Both the position numbers and the translations under genes were made by a program. DNA of 64,000 bases from Ascaphus truei (lineage: Eukaryota > Chordata > Amphibia > Anura > Ascaphidae): positions 51,062,040 through 51,126,039 of the forward strand of contig CM071568.1 of the NCBI GenBank assembly GCA_036426205.1, written 5' to 3'. The notes beneath the pieces are model-generated. The model was not told where the DNA came from and ran no database searches. It worked only from the letters and a program-made list of their open reading frames with translations. Below are positions 32,904 to 42,860 of this stretch, piece by piece. Each line of letters begins with the position of its first letter. Positions within the stretch are counted from its first letter, which is position 1.

Positions 32904-34102
32904 TGTAACCCAAGTTCCCCCACCCTAAGAGAGATCTCCTGTGGTTACCTGGTGTTGGTGCTACCTGTATGGCTCACAAGAGGCTCTGAGCATTGGCTGG
33001 TGGTAGTGGGGATAATCAGGACAGAATTTCAGTGCTGGCTTGTTCTTCTCTCTGCTGGTACAGCGCCTCCATTCCCACAGGGCATATCATGGATAGTTGC
33101 AGTACCCTGTGGAAAACACTCTCCCTCCCTCCCTGAAGAACTGCAGCCTCAGTCAGGAGTACAAAACAGTAACTGGAGTCTTTATTCCTTCACATCAGTA
33201 TACAGCAACACAATCCATTACAGCATACTGCACCGACACACTTTATTCGAGCAAATACCCAGTATGTACCTGGCAGATACCTGGAATGTGCCGCTCCTCA
33301 CCTCTGACAAGCCCCGTTGCGTTTGCCTTCCCAGCCTGGGTTCATGCCTGGCTGACGGGCGGCTGATCTGTTAAATGATAATGATTAGGATTTAATAGGC
33401 TGCAATGCTTCGCGTGTCTAGCAGATGGCATAAATTCATGAATTGTAATGCAGTATATATATATATACTGTGCAGTATTGCAGCCAGCAGGAATAAAATG
33501 CTTCAATCCCTGCTTGGAAAATACCTCAATGCACTCGGGCAGAAAACAGTCACAAACCTCAATACACCCGGGTATACCCGAATTCGTGGGACTAGCCGAG
33601 CTCGAATAAAGTGTGTCGCCAGTGTACATCTTCCTCAGCAAGAGAGACTCACTCCCACTGGACCCTACATAACCCAGCAGAAGATCACCTTGTAGCTTGC
33701 TGCTTTCTTTGTCCCTGGACTCAACCCCCAAGGCTTGAGGCCCCAGAGGTCTATCCCTGACTCCCATACCCCCTGGTGGAATGTGGAATAGTTTATCCCA
33801 CTCTCCTGAAGGAGGGGGAAGGAAGGTGAACCAGAGCCCTGACTCCACACATCCAACTCTGCACAGAAAATAACTAAATTTAGGCTGCAGCTCCTTTTGT
33901 ACCCATGGGAGGATCCTAGGTCTGAGCCCAGGGTAGGGCAATATCCAGGCCTTAGGCTCACCCCCTCACCCCCCTGTCACTCAAGAGAGTTGTTTACTGC
34001 AGCAGCAAGGAGTATGGATTTAACCCTAACACTGCCTGCGCGGGTGCCAGGGATTATGTGTTAGGCATGGCAGATTAGTAGCCATGGGGATACCTGGCTA
34101 CA
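32904..34102 (-). mobile_element. solo LTR, family 1 copy C, with nested MITE
   Basis: The minus strand runs TGTAGCCAGG...GGGTTACA. It shares the GAGTGACAGGGG block, the AATAAAG and the ATGGAGGCGCTG block with copies A and B. The 397-bp MITE at 33,228-33,624 interrupts it. Without the MITE it is about 800 bp. The bases flanking the ends do not match, so the target duplication has decayed or the ends are recombinant. Confidence 0.75.
33228..33624. mobile_element. 397-bp TA-flanked MITE, copy 2
   Basis: TA at 33,226-33,227 and 33,625-33,626. Termini CACACTTTATTCGAGC and GCTCGAATAAAGTGTG. It has the same length and nearly the same sequence as 7,473-7,869, so both are recent. It is inserted in solo LTR copy C. 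Confidence 0.9.
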
Positions 34103-35160
34103 CATGTACAGTAACATATGAATTCCTCTGCAAGAACATGACAGCCCTTTGATGCTGTAGAAACTCTTATTAGATACTTCTACTAAATGTCCAAAATTGT
34201 ACTGTGACTCCTGCTGAAATATTTATACCACAAGGTCACTAAGGGGGTTATTTATTAAACTGCGCTAGTGCTGATAAGGGCTCTATTGTAGGGAAACTCT
34301 GATTTAAGTCACTCACTGACAGTGGTTTACTACTTGCCAAATACATGAGGTGTTAGCGCATTATGAACATTCGTCCAACAATTACACAGGGTACTATTCT
34401 TAAAATTTTTCCTAATTCTAAACCGATGCAATTCTGGTACAAAACCATTACCATATTTATCAAAAATAAATATACAATTGCTTTTAATTGAATCAACTTT
34501 TTTCTCTGAAAGCTTTCAACACTTCTTGCTTTTTACCTTGCCTTAAATTCTGTTTGTTTTCCTGCTCATCAGCAGGGATTGTATACGTTGGCACTGACGC
34601 TACAGTACATTACCTAATTGCATATGCAAGAAAGTTACATTTAATGGCAGTATCATAAATTATATTACCAACATGAGGCTGACGTAAGGCCGATCTTGCC
34701 TATGCTTATAATGGTCAATAGATACATACAGTAGGCAACATAAGAGTAGCCAACCTATTATGAATGGTAAAAATACATAATGTTAACAAAGTTGAACTTA
34801 TGAATATATTAAACCTTTGGAAAACCATGTGGCCAACTAGTCATGTTGAGTACATGACTAGTTAGTTAATTTGGCTACTAAAGGATTGACATATAAACAT
34901 ATAGATGCTATGCTTTTTGTAGTTTATTTTTAGGGTGTTTATGTTGTACTTTAACCTCTTTGGTGCAGGAAGGCATTCTTTTGATCCATTGGTAACCTCA
35001 TATATCAAAGGGATTAAATAATGGGTTAGCATTGGAGCTTGCAACTTGCGGTTTGAGAGCGTGGTCAATTTTTCTGTGTGCGCTGTCGGGTAACCTAAAA
35101 GATGTGTGTCAACACTCTGGTCCCCCGGCACAATGGTAACCGCACCTCCGGTTCCACTCT
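34103..35160. other. no recognisable feature
   Basis: AT-rich DNA. The open frame at 34,862-35,164 has no recognisable pattern. Confidence 0.5.
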
Positions 35161-35164
35161 CCAC

Positions 35165-35300
35165 AACACTTCTCTCTTCCGTGGTATACAGCAGGATTTA
35201 AAAGCAGGTTTCAGGCTGAGTCAAGAGCGTTAACACCCTTACGCGTTTCGTCGTTAGGGTAATGGCGACTTCATCAGAGGTTAGAGAGTTCTGGAGTCCT
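35165..35300 (-). mobile_element. Penelope-like element remnant
   Basis: A hammerhead-like motif (35,236-35,280) with adjacent sequence of pLTR character. AT-rich DNA follows on the right, with no coding part. Confidence 0.55.
35236..35280 (-). ncRNA. hammerhead-ribozyme-like motif
   Basis: Minus strand: CTCTGATGAAGTCG, a 13-base loop, CGAC, GAAA, CGCGTAAGGG. The core CUGAUGA and GAAA are intact and stem II is GUCG/CGAC. Confidence 0.65.
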
Positions 35301-36406
35301 CATGACTCATATAGTCCATGTTAATTGATTAATTACTAATATTCACTCCACCCAGTTCAATGAATGATAATGAATTAAAATATGCATAAATTGGCTTTAG
35401 AAATATACACATAAAACACACAAACCCACATAAAAAACAACTTGGTGCATAATTCATTTTAGACAGGGGAAAATGCAGACTCAATAACCTAAAGCATGAC
35501 AAGTGCGACATGCAATATAAGATACATATTATGCAATACCATGTATTTAAAAACACATTGAACATTTGTCATGCTGTAAAAACATCAATGATAGACATAA
35601 AGGGTTTAATAAAATGCAATCAAACCAAACATGAAATGGACATATACTGTAGTCTACAATAATAGCAGTCCCATGTTTCAAGACACAAACAGATGAATAA
35701 ACTAAAAAAAATGTGCTACAATATCAAACATGTTCAAAATGAACCATTCATTTAAAATCTTATTTAATTTATATTACTCAATTGTTTTAAATATTTATAT
35801 AATAAATGTATTAAATGAAATATGTGTTGTGTGGTTATACTATTGAAAATCATAGTGAAGTCTATATGCTAAATTAAATAAATGTGCGTTAACTAGAATT
35901 AATTTATACTTTATATATACTTAAATATAAATATAAACTGTGTAATAAATAATAAATATAAACTGTGTAATAAATAATGAATAATACAGGTGATCAAATA
36001 GTATATACTAAATCAAATTATGTGGATCTTTAACTGTGAGTAAGTACAAATGCATGTGTAAACAGAATTATAATTCAATAGATATGTATTTAAATATATA
36101 TATTATTTATATGTTAAAATCCATGTAATATTAAAATCAATATTAAAAATGGTGACCTAATGAACAAGTGATACTAGATTCAAAAGAGATTGGATGACTG
36201 CAACACACCAGAGTATAAAATAGGAACAAATGCAGATGGATGAGTTCAAATAGAAGTGACAGAAGTAAGGGATAAGGGAGACTCTGGAACATAGACCTAG
36301 ACAAAAGTACTAGTATTTATGCAATCATTGAACCCCCCGGGAGATATGGTACCCAACAAATAAATTCAAAAATTCTCTTGGATACAGAGCTTTTTGAATC
36401 TATCCC
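35301..36406. other. AT-rich DNA
   Basis: Very AT-rich, with a short direct repeat 'ATAAATATAAACTGTGTAAT' (about 35,928 and 35,950). No gene. The last five bases, ATCCC at 36,402, are the target duplication of the Gmr1-like element. Confidence 0.6.
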
Positions 36407-36891
36407 TGTTGCAGGGTACATGCAACTACACATGCGGGGTTTTCTTGATAAGGCTTATTTATTTAGCCTTAAATTATACAGCCCACAAAGCAAAAATAGC
36501 TTTTCTTCAGCAGACAAAACAAAATTCCTTGTCTTCAGGATGGCAAACAAAATAGCTTCTCTTCAGCATAGTAAACACAACAGTCCATATAACATGTACT
36601 TTGCAAAACAGACCTTAAATCAAGCTGTTCTCTCTCCAGAGTTTCAGGGGATTTCCCTGCTTTAGACAGCATACAAAAAGACAGACTTTCTATCAGTAAT
36701 CTCCTCTCTCCTGAACAGCTAGGCAGCATGTGTCTACAGCCTGGGGTTATTAACACACCTTGATTAGGCAGCTGGGATCCAACTAATTGTCCTGAGGTTC
36801 CCAGCTGAAGTTAACCTAGTCACCATTGCACTGCAGACTAAACATAGGTCTGCCAGGCATATAGCTGGTGGCTTTTATTTACCCTGTCACA
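36407..36891 (-). mobile_element. 3' LTR of Gmr1-like element
   Basis: Intact 485-bp LTR, TGTGACAGGG...TGCAACA on the minus strand. A polypurine tract (rc of 36,892-36,904, AACAGGGGAGGAA) abuts it. The ATCCC duplication at 36,402-36,406 lies outside it. Compared with the 5' LTR it has about 25 extra bases near 36,460. Confidence 0.95.
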
Positions 36892-37345
36892 TTCCTCCCC
36901 TGTTAGTGTGTGGCTGGGGCTACGCACGGCTGAAGCCTGACCATCCACCCCTTCTCTAGAAAAGAAGTCAGCATTTGCGTTCTCTTTTCCCGGCCTGTGC
37001 TGAATCTCAAATGTGAAGGGTTGGAGGGCCAAATACCACCTAGTCAATCTAGCATTGGAATCCTTCATACTATTTAACCACTTCAGAGGAGCATGGTCCA
37101 TCACCAAAGTAAAATGGACTCCTGCCAGGTAATGCCTCAAAGCCTCGATTGCCCACTTTACTGCGAGGCACTTCTTCTCAATCACTGAGTAGTTTTTTTC
37201 CCTCGGGAACAATTTCCTACTCAGGAAAAGGATAGGGTATTCAACTCCCTCAAACTTTTGTGACAACACTGCCCCTAGCCCTATCTCTGATGCATCTGTT
37301 TGCACAACAAAAGGGCTGTTGAAGTCTGGGCTTCTAAGGATGGAA
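36892..37345 (-). pseudogene. pol: Gmr1-like RNase H domain
   Basis: From MQTDASEIGLGAVL (first catalytic Asp), through KKCLAVKWAIEALRHYL (catalytic Glu) and VMDHAPLKWL (Asp), to RPGKENANADFFSR. All expected acidic residues are present. The domain lies last in pol, right before the polypurine tract, and the open frame runs on into the LTR to 36,838. A stop (in VV*SRD, probably a former Trp codon) and a frameshift at about 37,400 separate it from the RT. Confidence 0.9.
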
Positions 37346-37364
37346 CACTCTGATAGACACCTTT

Positions 37365-38297
37365 TTATGTCCTCAAAGGCTCTCTGACAATCCCTTGACT
37401 ATACCACTTGTGTAGGGCACACTTTTTTGTGAGGTCCATTAAAAGGGCTGCCACTTCCGAATAGTTGGGGATGAACCGCCGGTAGTACCCTGCTAAATCC
37501 AGCAGAGAGCGTACCTGCGTTTTTGTTTGGGGGGTCGGAACTTCTTTCAGGGCAACTACCTTGTCGGCTAGTGGCCTTACTTTTCCACCTCCCACTGCAT
37601 AACCTAAGTATTTGGTTTACGCCTTACCCAAGGCACATTTCTTAGGATTGGCTGTGAGCCCTGCCTCTCTTAGAGATTTGAGGACCGCTTTCAGCCTATT
37701 TAGATGGGCCCGCCAGTGTTTACTATAAATGACAAAGTCATCTAGGTAGGCTGCGGCATAAGTCCTATGGGGTCTCAGTACCTTATCCATGAGTCTCTGA
37801 AATGTGGCTGGGGCTCCATGCAGTCCAAATGGCATTGTCACAAACTGGTATAAACCCATGGGAGTGGCAAAGGCTGTTTTGCATTTGGACTTTTCCTCTA
37901 AGGGTATTTACCAGTATCCTTTTGTCAAGTCCAGCGTGGATATATATTCCGCATTACCAAGGGCGTCAATTAATTCGTCCACCCTTGGCATCGGATATGC
38001 GTCAAACTTGGATACCGCATTGACCTTTTGGAGGTCCACACAAAATCTTACCTTCCTATCGGGTTTAGGGACCATAACTAGTGGACTACACCACTCACTG
38101 CATGATTCCTCAATCACTCCTAAGTGTAACATTTCTTGTACCTCCTTCTCTATCAGAGCTCTACGACTTTCAGGCAACCTATAAGGACGGGAACGTACTT
38201 TTACCCCAGGTGCTGTCTCGATCGCATGTGAAATTAAGTTAGTTTGTCCTGGTAAATCAGAAAAAACATCATTGAATTGTGTAATTATTGCTAACAA
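37365..38297 (-). pseudogene. pol: Gmr1-like reverse transcriptase domain
   Basis: Starts LLAIITQFNDVFSDLPGQ. RT motifs in order are RSRPYRLPESRR, PDRKVRFCVDL, STLDLTKGYW, FVTMPFGLHGAPATFQ, the catalytic YLDDFVIYS box and SLLDLAGYYRRFIPNYS (connection). Two in-frame TAA stops (after TKGYW, and after CALGKA) and a frameshift near 37,400 disrupt it. It follows integrase directly in the same frame, with one stop between them (38,307-38,309). Confidence 0.93.
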
Positions 38298-38306
38298 GTC
38301 CCCTTT

Positions 38307-39600
38307 TTATTCAGAGGACAACTGTTTACCCATTGGGATTTTATCGTCACTCACGTTGTTCTCCTGTGGAGGCTGAGGACCCAAGTCCGTTTCCTCCTCC
38401 ACTGGGTGGATGAATAGAGACCGCTGCATCTTCCAGGGTTTCAGCAAGTTCACATGGTAAATTTGTTTACCCTTCCTGGACCCTGGTTGAGTGATCTCGT
38501 AATCCACATCACCCGTACGGCGGAGGTCTTCGAATGGGCCCTGCCATTTGGCCAGGAGTTTACTCTCGCAACTGGGTAACAATAACATCACCTGGTCTCC
38601 CGGATGAAACACTCTCATGCGAGCATTCTGATTGTATTGTCTCTCCTGACTGTCCTGGGCTGATCTAAGATTCTCCCTAGCAAAATGGCCGACCACATCT
38701 AGGTGCTTCCTAAGGTCTAGTACATATTGCAGGGTATTCTTAGAAGGGGACCGCTGTTCCTCCCAGGACTCCTTTAGGAGGTCTAGGATACCCCGGGGTT
38801 GGCGGCCATAGAGCAATTCAAATGGAGAGAATCCCGTGGAGGCCTGGGGAACTTCCCGCACTGCAAACAGCAGAAAAGGGAGAAGTTCATCCCAGGCTCT
38901 CTTCTCTGAATCTACAAATTTCCTCAGCATCCCTTTTAGAGTTCGGTTAAATCTTTCCACCAATCCGTCAGTCTGTGGATGGTAGACCGATGTCCGAACA
39001 GACTTGACCTCTAGTAACTTTAAGACATCCTGCATCAGTTTAGCCATGAAATTTGTACCTTGGTCTGTCAACATAACCTGGGGAAGTCCAACCTGTGAGA
39101 ACAGTTCCAACAACTTGTTGGCTACTTGCTTCACCATTGCTGTTCTCAGGGGGAACGCCACAGGATATCTTGTTGCATAATCAACTATTACAAGAATAAA
39201 CCTGTGTCCTTTCGCAGAAGGTTCTAGAGGTCCTACCAAGTCTACCCGAATCCTCTCAAAGGGAACTGACACCAAGGGTAGAGGAACCAAAGGGGCTGGT
39301 TTTTGTCCTTTTGGACTAGTTAGCTGGCACTCCGGACATGCCGCACATAGCTTAGCAATATCACTATGCATCCCTGGCCAAGAGAATCAGGATGAAATAC
39401 GGTCCAATGTTTTATCCCTGCCCAGGTGACCACCCCAAGGGACAGTATTGGCTTGAGTGAACACAGATTTAACAAACGCCTTGGGAACCAATATCTGTCT
39501 GGTGACCTCCCCTCTTTGTGTCTGCCTATTCACCCTATACAGGATATCATTTGATAGCTCAAAATGGGGGAATACTATCACCCCCTGTGCATTTAAAATC
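38307..39600 (-). pseudogene. pol: Gmr1-like integrase domain
   Basis: Zinc-binding region: WGGHLGRDKT supplies one His and CAACPEC supplies the two Cys. The first His expected before it is not visible, so the HHCC box looks impaired. The catalytic DDE triad is present: RVDLVGP, then LTDQGTNF, then GLVERFNRT, with 35 residues between the second Asp and the Glu. A GPF chromatin-side segment follows (KWQGPFEDL) near the C-terminus. One in-frame TGA splits the zinc part from the core near 39,387. Lying upstream of RT is the key Gmr1 trait. Confidence 0.93.
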
Positions 39601-39674
39601 TGCTCATCAATTCCCCCCCCCCCTTGTCATACTGTCTAGCAAAGACTGGGTCTTCCCCTTGCTTCTTGCGAAAG

Positions 39675-40250
39675 TCAGGGAGGTACAGGTCTGGTAAATC
39701 TCCAGGGCCCATAGCCCATATCCCCCTCACTCTGGCCATCCCCAGCCATCACTTGTGACCTCTGACTACTAGAATGGTCACCTTGAGACCCAGATTTCTG
39801 CAAACAGTCCTGTTTGTCAGAGCGTCTTTGCTTCCGAGTCTTTTGAACCCGGTGTCTACTGGGAAAAAGGTCTGCCGAGAAGGGGAACAGTTTGCCAAGG
39901 TTCTCCTGAGCCATAGAATGAGGCTCCTCATGAGAGACTGGAGCCATTCGGCCTGAAAAGAAAGGCCAGTCCCGGCCGAGCACAACGGGGGCAGGGAGCC
40001 AAGGAGCGACTCCTACTTCGAGGTAAGCCTCCTGACCTTTTACCTGTAGCCGGATTTTGGCCATCGGATAGCATTTTACATCGCCGTGTATACATTCTAT
40101 ACTCCATGGGGAGTCAAAAGAACACACATTAGGCGGTAACAGTTCCTGGAGGACCAGAGTTTTCCCAGAGCCCGAATCTACAAGGACCTGGACGTTTTTT
40201 CCCCTGATCAGGGCTTGAAGTAGGCAGGGCTTGTGATTTTCTCCAGTGAA
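39675..40250 (-). pseudogene. pol: Gmr1-like protease domain
   Basis: Active-site motif VQVLVDSGSGKTL (DSG in place of the retroviral DTG, common in gypsy), followed by WLPAPVVLGRDW, the second conserved protease block (LGRD). The remainder is a basic linker. The frame changes near 39,690 and again at an 11-base G run (39,613-39,623) before integrase, so there are two compensating shifts. Confidence 0.85.
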
Positions 40251-41305
40251 GGCCGAGGCGACGGTCCTGCTGAATGAACAATCCATCAGTTGACAGTCCA
40301 CGTGCCGGTGGCCTTGTTCTCCGCATGCGGAACATGGAGAGGGTTCCCTCACAGGACGGGGCTGTGGATTGCGCTTCGCTGGACCGGATACTGGAGACCA
40401 GGCATTTGGTGGGTCGTGTGGGTGACGTCCTCGGATGTTCCTCTCATTTTGCGATGAGCCAACATCAGGAAGGAGATGAGGGTCTCGGCGGGGACCAGCA
40501 TTTGGACTCCGTCCTTGCTGGAATGACTGCTCCTTCCGTTGGACTTGGCAGTTGCGTATGGACGGGCCGTAGGTTCCCCGTTGATCCGACCTCCCTCTTT
40601 GGGTGTCCGAAGTGCCGGTGGAGTCGGGTCCAGGACACTCGCCTGCTGCTCAGCCCCAAGGAAGTTCTCCACGAGTCGGACCGCCAAAGCTAGGGTTTCA
40701 GCAGCGTGGCGTTTTACCCACGAGTGTGCGGAAGGGGGTATTATTTGTAGAAATTGTTCCAAAACCACCTGCTCAAGAATTGCCAATAACCGCTGAGCGA
40801 GAACCCGGGGTCTCATCTTAGTGGTGTATTTTATGTTCCGGAACTGCTGCCGGTAGGTCTCTGGGGTCAGACCTAAGCGATCCAGTATGGTGGCTTTTAC
40901 TTGTCGGTAGTCCATTGCCTGATCTGCTGGGAGGCCCTGATATGAGGCCTGGGCTTCTCCTATGAGGAGCAGGGCCAAAGCAGTTGCCCAGCGATCTGTA
41001 GCCCAGCCCTGAGCTTTGGCAACTCTTTCAAATGTCAGTAAAAAAGCCTCTGGATCCTCGTTCGGAGCCATTTTCCTCAGGAGTATCGGGGGTCTGCTTG
41101 CAAGTTCTGGACTGGCAGACCCCTGGAATTGGGTCAGCAGCTTGGCCATCCGCTCCTCCTGTGCTGCATGCTACTGGGCTAGGAGCTGGGTTTGCTGCTG
41201 TAATAGTCTTTCATCTCTCTCTGCTTGCAGCCAGGCCTGCTCCTTCATTAACTGTCCCTGCTGTCTGGTCTGCTCGCACAGAAATTCTTTAAAAAATTCT
41301 TCCAT
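40250..41305 (-). pseudogene. gag: Gmr1-like gag with SCAN-like segment and CCHC knuckle
   Basis: The start codon at 41,305 (MEEFFKEFLC) follows a (CA)n run. A coiled, Gln-rich N-terminus leads to an in-frame TAG at 41,171. Capsid-like helices follow. About residues 94-165 of the downstream open part (40,655-40,870) match the SCAN pattern, with LTPETYRQQFR, RVLAQRLLAILEQ and WVKRHAAETLALAVRLVENF. A frameshift near 40,470 precedes a zinc knuckle CSACGEQGHRHVDC (C-X2-C-X4-H-X4-C) at about 40,295-40,335. It is known that the vertebrate SCAN domain derives from a Gmr1-like gag. Confidence 0.88.
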
Positions 41306-41307
41306 TC

Positions 41308-41340
<33 letters not shown>
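41306..41340. repeat. (CA)n run before gag
   Basis: About 16 TG units on the plus strand, immediately 5' of the gag start codon in the element's sense. Confidence 0.95.
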
Positions 41341-41341
<1 letters not shown>

Positions 41342-41371
41342 CCCTTTAACTGCAAGAGCCTTTTGAAAATT

Positions 41372-41389
41372 CCAGCACCTCTGACACCA
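41372..41389 (-). promoter_or_regulatory. primer-binding site, tRNA-Leu type
   Basis: The minus strand reads TGGTGTCAGAGGTGCTGG, two bases after the LTR end. Its first part fits the complement of a vertebrate tRNA-Leu 3' end (TGGTGTCAG...). Gypsy elements prime minus-strand DNA from this site. Confidence 0.75.
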
Positions 41390-41391
41390 TA

Positions 41392-41670
41392 TGTTGCAGG
41401 TTACATGCAACTACACACAGGGGTTTTCTTGATAAGGCTTATTTACAAAACAAAAATAGCTTTTCTTCAGCAGACAAAACAAAATTCCTTGTCTTCAGGA
41501 TGGCAAACAAAATAGCTTCGCTTCAGCATAGTAAACACAACAGTCCATATAACATGTACTTTGCAAAACAGACCTTAAATCAAGCTGTTCTCTCTCCAGA
41601 GTTTCAGGTGATTTCCCTGCTTCAGACAGCATACAAAAAGACAGACTTTCTATCAGTAATCTCCTCTCTC
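41392..41670 (-). mobile_element. 5' LTR of Gmr1-like element, inner part
   Basis: Matches 36,407-36,710 of the 3' LTR apart from a 25-base gap and a few substitutions. It stops abruptly at CTCCTCTCTC (41,670), the point matching 36,710. Confidence 0.95.
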
Positions 41671-41917
41671 ATTCCAATGATCCATCATCTCTTAACCACA
41701 TGGGGTGCGAACATAGTCCCTCCATCTTTGTTGGAGGGATTGTGACAGGGAATAAAGTCACCAGATATATGCCTGGAGACCTATGTTTTAGTCTGCAGTG
41801 CAGCAGTGACTAGGTTAACTTCAGCTGGAACCTCAGGACAATTAGTTGGATCCCAGCGCCTAATCAAGTGTGTGTAATAACCCCAGGCTGTAGAACTGCA
41901 TGCCTAGGCTGTTCAGG
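41671..41917 (+). mobile_element. inverted outer 5' LTR with flanking DNA
   Basis: 41,741-41,917 is the first 177 bp of the LTR in plus orientation (TGTGACAGGG...GTTCAGG), reverse to the rest. GGGAT at 41,736-41,740 is the inverted ATCCC target duplication. 41,671-41,735 is former right-flank DNA. A single local inversion after insertion explains all three. Confidence 0.9.
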
Positions 41918-42180
41918 ATGGGAGCGGGGATGTCCCTCCTGTCCCCGCTTCCCCCTGTCACCGCGTGACAGCCCGCGGGGCAGGAGATGAGAGCGGGGAT
42001 GTCCCTCAGGTCGCCGCTTACCTCAGATCCCGCTGCCTGCATGGAGGTGGTAGCGGGGGGTTTCTTCTCCCCACCGCTGTCCCTGGCGCTCCCGCTGCCT
42101 GCGCAGGAGGAGGGGGGGGAGCGGGTGGTGGTGCTGGTCGCGGCCTTTCCTGTGCTCCGACCCCACCCCCCGTCTGTGTA
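41918..42180. other. GC-rich segment
   Basis: Short direct repeats of 'GAGCGGGGATGTCCCTC' (41,931 and 41,991) and GC-rich DNA. No recognised gene. Confidence 0.5.
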
Positions 42181-42640
42181 GAGTGAGAGAGTGTGTGTGT
42201 GTATGTATATATGGGAGAGAAAGTGTGTGTGTGTATATGGGTGTGTGTATGTGGGTGTGAGTGTGTGTAAGTGTCTGAGTAAGTGTGTGTAAGTGTGTGT
42301 AAGAGTGTGTGAGTGTCTGTGAGTGTCTGTGAGTGTCTAAGTGTGTCTAAGTGTGTGTAAGTGTGTGTAAGTGTGTGTAAGTGTGTGTAAGTGTGTGTGA
42401 GTGTGTGTGAGTGTGTAAGTGTGTGTAAGTGTGTGTAAGTGTGTGTAAGTGTGTGTAAGTGTGTGTGAGTGTGTGTGCAGTGTGAGCAATGAGGAGTGTG
42501 TGTGCAGTGTACAGTGTGTGTGCAGTGTGTCAGTGTGTGCAGTGTGAGCAATGAGCAGTGTGTGTGCAGTGTGCAGTGTGTGTGCAGTGTGTCCAATGAG
42601 CAGTGTGTGTGCAGTGTGTCAGTGTGTGCAGTGTGAGCAA
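42181..42640 (+). repeat. GTGTGTAAGT/GTGAGTGT satellite
   Basis: Tandem GTGTGTAA and GTGTGTGAGT units, then 'GCAGTGTGAGCAATGAGCAG' higher-order units (42,478, 42,540, 42,590). The units at the right resemble the reverse complement of the satellite at 23,287. Open frames here are artefacts. Confidence 0.9.
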
Positions 42641-42860
42641 TTGCCAGACCTGTTCTCTGTTGGATGCTGTGCGCTACACACCTACATACTCTCTTCTTCA
42701 GGTCAGCAATAAACCAGTATTGAAGACCTAAAGAAGAGAGTAGAACTCTCGAAAGCTTGTCCTATGCCATAAATTGGTAGTCCAAATAAAAAAGGTTTCA
42801 CCTAATACTGAAGAACTCATTTATTCTGCACTATCGCAACTGGACTAACATGGCTATTTC
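42641..42860 (+). mobile_element. Penelope-like terminal region
   Basis: Contains the hammerhead-like motif 42,728-42,763. It is followed by 'CCAAATAAAAAAGGTTTCAC' and 'CGCAACTGGACTAACATGG', a stereotyped tail. Ends near a C12 run. Confidence 0.6.
42728..42763 (+). ncRNA. hammerhead-ribozyme-like motif
   Basis: CTAAAGAAGAGAGTAGAACTC then TCGAAAGCTTGTCC. Stem II is GAGAGT/ACTCTC, a perfect 6-bp helix with loop AGA. The core reads CUAAAGA rather than CUGAUGA, while GAAA is intact. A GUC follows as a possible cleavage triplet. Confidence 0.5.

Larger units (their letters stand above)
36407..41917 (-). mobile_element. Gmr1-like Ty3/gypsy retrotransposon
   Basis: Minus-strand element with 485-bp LTRs, a primer-binding site, gag and pol, and a polypurine tract. 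The pol order read 5' to 3' is protease, integrase, reverse transcriptase, RNase H. This Copia-like order defines the Gmr1 group of Ty3/gypsy elements. Gag has a SCAN-like capsid segment and a CCHC knuckle. The coding region has at least six in-frame stops and several frameshifts, so it is inactive. The 5' LTR (right end) is broken: its outer part is inverted together with flanking DNA (41,671-41,917). Target duplication ATCCC at 36,402 has its partner inverted at 41,736. Confidence 0.93.

Noticed and set aside
33342..33941. 199-codon minus-strand frame
   Set aside because: It spans the 397-bp MITE and the solo LTR; a homologous frame appears in the other MITE copy, so it is repeat-derived.
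42018..42596. 192-codon minus-strand frame rich in His/Thr/Leu
   Set aside because: Encoded by the TG-rich satellite at 42,181-42,640 plus GC-rich DNA.
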